From an uncultured Poribacteria bacterium (GTDB lineage: Bacteria; Poribacteria; WGA-4E; WGA-3G), in contig OY282383.1 in the NCBI GenBank assembly GCA_958295855.1, positions 688,481 to 752,480 on the forward strand: 64,000 bases of DNA, given 5' to 3'. The position numbers were made by a program, and so were the translations under genes. The notes under the pieces are model-generated. The model searched no databases. It was not told where the DNA came from and saw nothing but the letters and a program-made list of their open reading frames with translations. Of the stretch, positions 61,568 through 64,000 are shown one piece after another (position 1 is the stretch's first letter; every line of letters starts with the position of its first letter).

Positions 61568-62611
61568 ATGTATAAAACTGCGTTCTTAGGGTGCGGTGGT
61601 CGCGCCCGTGCGCACGCAGATGCCTACCGCTTCGTCAAACGCGGCAAAATCGGTGCAATTTGCGATATGAATGAAGAACTGCTCACCAGCTTCGGTGAAG
61701 ATTTCGGCATTGCTTCACGTTACACCGACCTGGATGAGATGCTTGAAAAAGAGAAACCTGATGTCCTTCACATCGTCACGGCACCGGTACTACGCGGTAC
61801 CCGTGAACGGATTCGATATTCACTGATGAAACAAGCGTCCGATGCCGGTGTGCCAGCGGCGATTGTCGAAAAACCGATTGCCGTTGAAAGCGAGGATTGG
61901 AAGCAGCTTGCAGGCTTAGCAGAGGAGACGAAAACGAAGTTTGTCGTTAACACACAACTCAATTTCCACCCGAAAAACTTAGAATTGAAGCGAGATGTGA
62001 CTGAGGGTAGAATTGGTGAAATCAAGTTTATTGATGCCAGCGCACGTAGCACACCGGTCGACCAGGGCCCGCATGTGTTACAACTCGTTTCTTCCTACAT
62101 TGATAACTCCCGTCCGGTGCGGGTGCTCGGACAGGTTTCTGGGGCTCAGGATTTGGACTCCGCGCAGCCCTCCCCTATGCATGCTGCCGCTCAGGCCCTA
62201 TATGAAAACGGCCTTCACGTCTCTCTCGCATTCGGGGCAGGTGTAGGGCAGCGAGTGCCTAAAGATCCGGATATGGGGAATCACACCCACAAACGCGTCT
62301 TTGTCGTAGGCACGAAAGGTTTCGTGCATTGGCGGTTCAGCAGCTGGGAACGCGCAACACCAGAAGGAGGTTACGAAGCCGGGCCGCTCAACTACGGAGA
62401 GCAGGATGTCGTGGCGCAGGGAAACCTCACCGAGGCTGTCTTTGACTGGCTTGACGATGAGAAGCAGGTGCATCCGACACATCTCAAGCAATCCCTCGCA
62501 GAGTTCAACCTGCTTTTGGGAATTTACTACAGCGGCATAACAAACGAGATTATCGATCTACCGTTTGAACCACCCGATGGCTTAATCGATGCACTCCGAG
62601 AGAAATTGTAA
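61568..62611 (+). CDS. Gfo/Idh/MocA-family oxidoreductase
   Basis: 347 residues. The Rossmann loop is AFLGCGGRARAHADAYR; AAIVEKPIAVE is the canonical EKP motif, and FVVNTQLNFHPKNLELKRDV begins the substrate domain. NAD(P)-dependent oxidation or reduction of a sugar or cyclitol. It differs considerably from the one at 55420 (EKP versus QKP). A promoter lies just upstream and a hairpin follows its stop. It divides the defence gene pair from the third Rpn gene. Confidence 0.9.
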   Translation: MYKTAFLGCGGRARAHADAYRFVKRGKIGAICDMNEELLTSFGEDFGIASRYTDLDEMLEKEKPDVLHIVTAPVLRGTRERIRYSLMKQASDAGVPAAIVEKPIAVESEDWKQLAGLAEETKTKFVVNTQLNFHPKNLELKRDVTEGRIGEIKFIDASARSTPVDQGPHVLQLVSSYIDNSRPVRVLGQVSGAQDLDSAQPSPMHAAAQALYENGLHVSLAFGAGVGQRVPKDPDMGNHTHKRVFVVGTKGFVHWRFSSWERATPEGGYEAGPLNYGEQDVVAQGNLTEAVFDWLDDEKQVHPTHLKQSLAEFNLLLGIYYSGITNEIIDLPFEPPDGLIDALREKL

Positions 62612-62618
62612 ACCGATA

Positions 62619-62641
62619 GGCAGGCGAACGGTTCGCCTGCC
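62619..62641 (+). terminator. Hairpin after the dehydrogenase gene
   Basis: GGCAGGCGAA and TTCGCCTGCC form a perfect 10-bp stem around CGG, seven bases after the stop. No T-run; a repeat rather than a terminator is possible. Confidence 0.4.
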
Positions 62642-62659
62642 GCAAACTACATCCAAAAA

Positions 62660-62689
62660 TTGGCATATCTTGCAAGGATGTGCTATAAT
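62660..62689 (+). promoter_or_regulatory. Promoter of the third Rpn gene
   Basis: TTGGCA (62660-62665), 18 bases, TATAAT (62684-62689). The start near 62696 leaves about nine bases before the ATG at 62705, including AAGGAATAAG. The spacing and short leader match the promoter of the Rpn gene at 5219. Confidence 0.75.
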
Positions 62690-62704
62690 TTAAAAAGGAA
62701 TAAG

Positions 62705-63706
62705 ATGGCAAGTTTTGATACTGCCTCTAAAAAACAGGTCGAAACAAACCCTCAAGATTTCGTAGCCCTCTGCTTCCAATTTGGAATGAAAAATACCACC
62801 GTGCTGGAGGTTGTTACACCGGAGCAACCTACCGTCGAGATGCACCAGGCAGATATCCTCATCAAGGCACTGCACAATGGCACAGAGGTACTCGTGCATT
62901 TCGAGTTTCAAACGACTGACAGTTATGATGCGGAGATGCCGCTCCGGATGGCAGGCTACATCATCAGAGCGATTGAAGTCTACCGGTTGCCCGTGTACTC
63001 CAATGTCCTCTACCTGCGTCCTGATGCGGGTAGAAATGACCCGGGAGAATTTGCACAAAATCTGGACAGGCATAATATTTCTATTGAATACCAGGTTTTC
63101 CGGCTAATTGAGATGGATGGGCAAGAAATCCTTGATTTGAAGCTTGTGGGACTGCTACCCTTCACCCCGCTTATGAAACGTCCAGCGGATGCGGATGCAG
63201 AGCAATGGCTTCGCTGTTGTGTCCAAACTGCGGATAATATGGATGTTCCGAACAAGGCGGAATATCTTGGGAGTCTCGCCGTTTTGGGGAATTTAGTTTA
63301 CGACTCGCAAACGATTTTGAATATCATTTTGGAGGAAACCATGCAACAACCACCTATCGTCGAATACGTGGCCCCGCAAGCACACGAACAGGGCGTTCAA
63401 CAAGGAATCCAACAAGGAATCCAACAAGGAATCCAACAAGGAATCCAACAAGGAATCCAACAAGGAATCCAACAAGGAATCCAACAAGGAATCCAACAAG
63501 GAATCCAACAAGGCGTGAAAGAAAACACCCGCAAGCACATCCTCGAGATTCTGACACTTCGATTACAGGCCGACGCAGCGCAAACCTTCAAGCCAAAGTT
63601 GGAGGCAATTGATGATCTACAACGCCTTGAGCAGTTGTTTGGTGCTGCGATGAAGGTAGAAAGCCCGGAAGACTTCACACAAGCATTGAACCAAAACGGA
63701 AAATGA
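62705..63706 (+). CDS. Rpn-family nuclease with GIQQ repeats and internal short-form start
   Basis: 333 residues from the ATG at 62705 (AAGGAA before it). The N-terminal half matches the gene at 5219: VLVHFEFQT for the ExQ strand, LPVYSNVLYLRPDAGRNDPG and LLPFTPLMKRPADAD. The C-terminal half has ten tandem four-residue units (GVQQ, then GIQQ nine times, residues 230-269), then NTRKHILEILTLRLQAD. An in-frame ATG at 63341 (residue 213) follows GGAGGAAACC, a very good Shine-Dalgarno, at the homologous place to 5858. A tandem C-terminal duplicate follows. Probably a toxic nuclease with its own internally encoded antitoxin. Confidence 0.78.
   Translation: MASFDTASKKQVETNPQDFVALCFQFGMKNTTVLEVVTPEQPTVEMHQADILIKALHNGTEVLVHFEFQTTDSYDAEMPLRMAGYIIRAIEVYRLPVYSNVLYLRPDAGRNDPGEFAQNLDRHNISIEYQVFRLIEMDGQEILDLKLVGLLPFTPLMKRPADADAEQWLRCCVQTADNMDVPNKAEYLGSLAVLGNLVYDSQTILNIILEETMQQPPIVEYVAPQAHEQGVQQGIQQGIQQGIQQGIQQGIQQGIQQGIQQGIQQGIQQGVKENTRKHILEILTLRLQADAAQTFKPKLEAIDDLQRLEQLFGAAMKVESPEDFTQALNQNGK
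63341..63706 (+). other. Candidate internally initiated short form of the third Rpn protein
   Basis: ATG at 63341, five bases after GGAGG (63331-63335). It would give 121 residues starting MQQPPIVEYVAPQAHEQGVQ, the Rpn C-terminal domain. The position is the same in alignment as 5858 in the other Rpn gene, although the protein sequences around it differ. This Shine-Dalgarno is one of the best in the window. Confidence 0.55.
63392..63511 (+). repeat. Twelve-base coding microsatellite, ten units
   Basis: One GGCGTTCAACAA then nine GGAATCCAACAA, encoding GVQQ and GIQQ x9. The tandem duplicate at 63829-63864 has only three units, so unit number changes readily. Confidence 0.95.
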
Positions 63707-63777
63707 ACAGGCCATCATCCTACGCTACGGCAGCATTGGAAAGTTGCTACCTTTCGTGCTGCGGATGAGAGGAAACC

Positions 63778-64000
63778 ATGCAACAACCACCTATCGTCGA
63801 ATACGTGGCCCCGCAAGCGCACGAACAGGGCGTTCAACAAGGAATCCAACAAGGAATCCAACAAGGCGTGAGAGAAAGCACCCGCAAGCACATCCTTGAG
63901 ATTCTGACACTTCGATTACAGGGCGATGCAGCGCAAACCTTCAAGCCAAAGTTGGAGGCAATTGATGATCTACAACGCCTTGAACAGTTGTTTGGTGCTG
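63778..64000 (+). CDS. Tandem C-terminal duplicate of the third Rpn gene, cut by the window end
   Basis: From the GAGAGGAAACC Shine-Dalgarno onwards it copies 63331-63654 with few changes: ATGCAACAACCACCTATCGT, three repeat units (63829-63864) and then HILEILTLRLQGD. Before the Shine-Dalgarno, similarity stops. The copied part is therefore exactly the region expected to encode the short form, starting at its translation signal. No stop occurs before base 64000. As for 6308-6532 it may be a free antitoxin-like gene; a pseudogene cannot be excluded. Confidence 0.55.
   Translation, partial: MQQPPIVEYVAPQAHEQGVQQGIQQGIQQGVRESTRKHILEILTLRLQGDAAQTFKPKLEAIDDLQRLEQLFGA

Noticed and set aside
63293..63538. 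Minus-strand frame of repeated LLDS units
   Set aside because: It is the antisense shadow of the GIQQ microsatellite in the Rpn gene.

Overview
The window is about 51-53% GC by eye and reads as a chromosomal segment of an uncultured Gram-negative bacterium. Its combination of phytanoyl-CoA-type (PhyH) dioxygenases, AP-endonuclease-2-like sugar isomerases/epimerases, Gfo/Idh/MocA dehydrogenases, a ceramidase-like hydrolase, Rpn/PD-(D/E)XK 'transposase-like' nucleases and many short palindromic intergenic repeats resembles Candidatus Poribacteria or a relative. That assignment is inference from gene content; no rRNA or tRNA gene was recognised.

Layout. 1-1565: end of proB and all of proA (proline synthesis). 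1899-9789: defence-like locus with a HEPN-containing DUF499 ATPase, an Rpn nuclease followed by a truncated duplicate, a DUF1156 DNA methyltransferase and a GIY-YIG protein. 10272-11821: two unknown genes. 12086-18877 (minus): pyrR-pyrC-carA-carB with a long leader holding a terminator hairpin; pyrB is absent. 19504-22465: three secreted or membrane proteins. 22528-36506: interleaved glycogen genes (branching enzyme, glycogen-synthase-like GT, phosphorylase, ADP-glucose pyrophosphorylase) with PhyH, membrane-anchored unknowns, a tnpB remnant and hisB. 37167-42820: second PhyH, envelope proteins, an eight-copy 38-bp tandem repeat and dtd. 43120-44686: type II restriction-modification pair. 45033-56460: a second Rpn nuclease and catabolic genes. 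56558-61323 (minus): a 1308-residue nuclease-STAND ATPase protein overlapping a HEPN-motif protein, a candidate antiviral system. 61568-64000: Gfo/Idh/MocA dehydrogenase, a third Rpn gene and the start of a second truncated duplicate.

How it fits together. Housekeeping blocks (proline, pyrimidine, glycogen, histidine) alternate with at least three independent defence-like modules. Two themes stand out. First, two separate Rpn genes are each followed by a tandem copy of only their C-terminal part. Both parents carry an in-frame internal start at the same aligned position, and both duplicates keep a good ribosome-binding site there, as expected if the short C-terminal form is an antitoxin. Second, several families of short palindromic repeats pepper intergenic DNA, supply the stop codons of proB and proA, and are found in frame inside proteins (clearest in pyrC and a 409-residue lipoprotein). 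All family names come from reading motifs; no database search was run.
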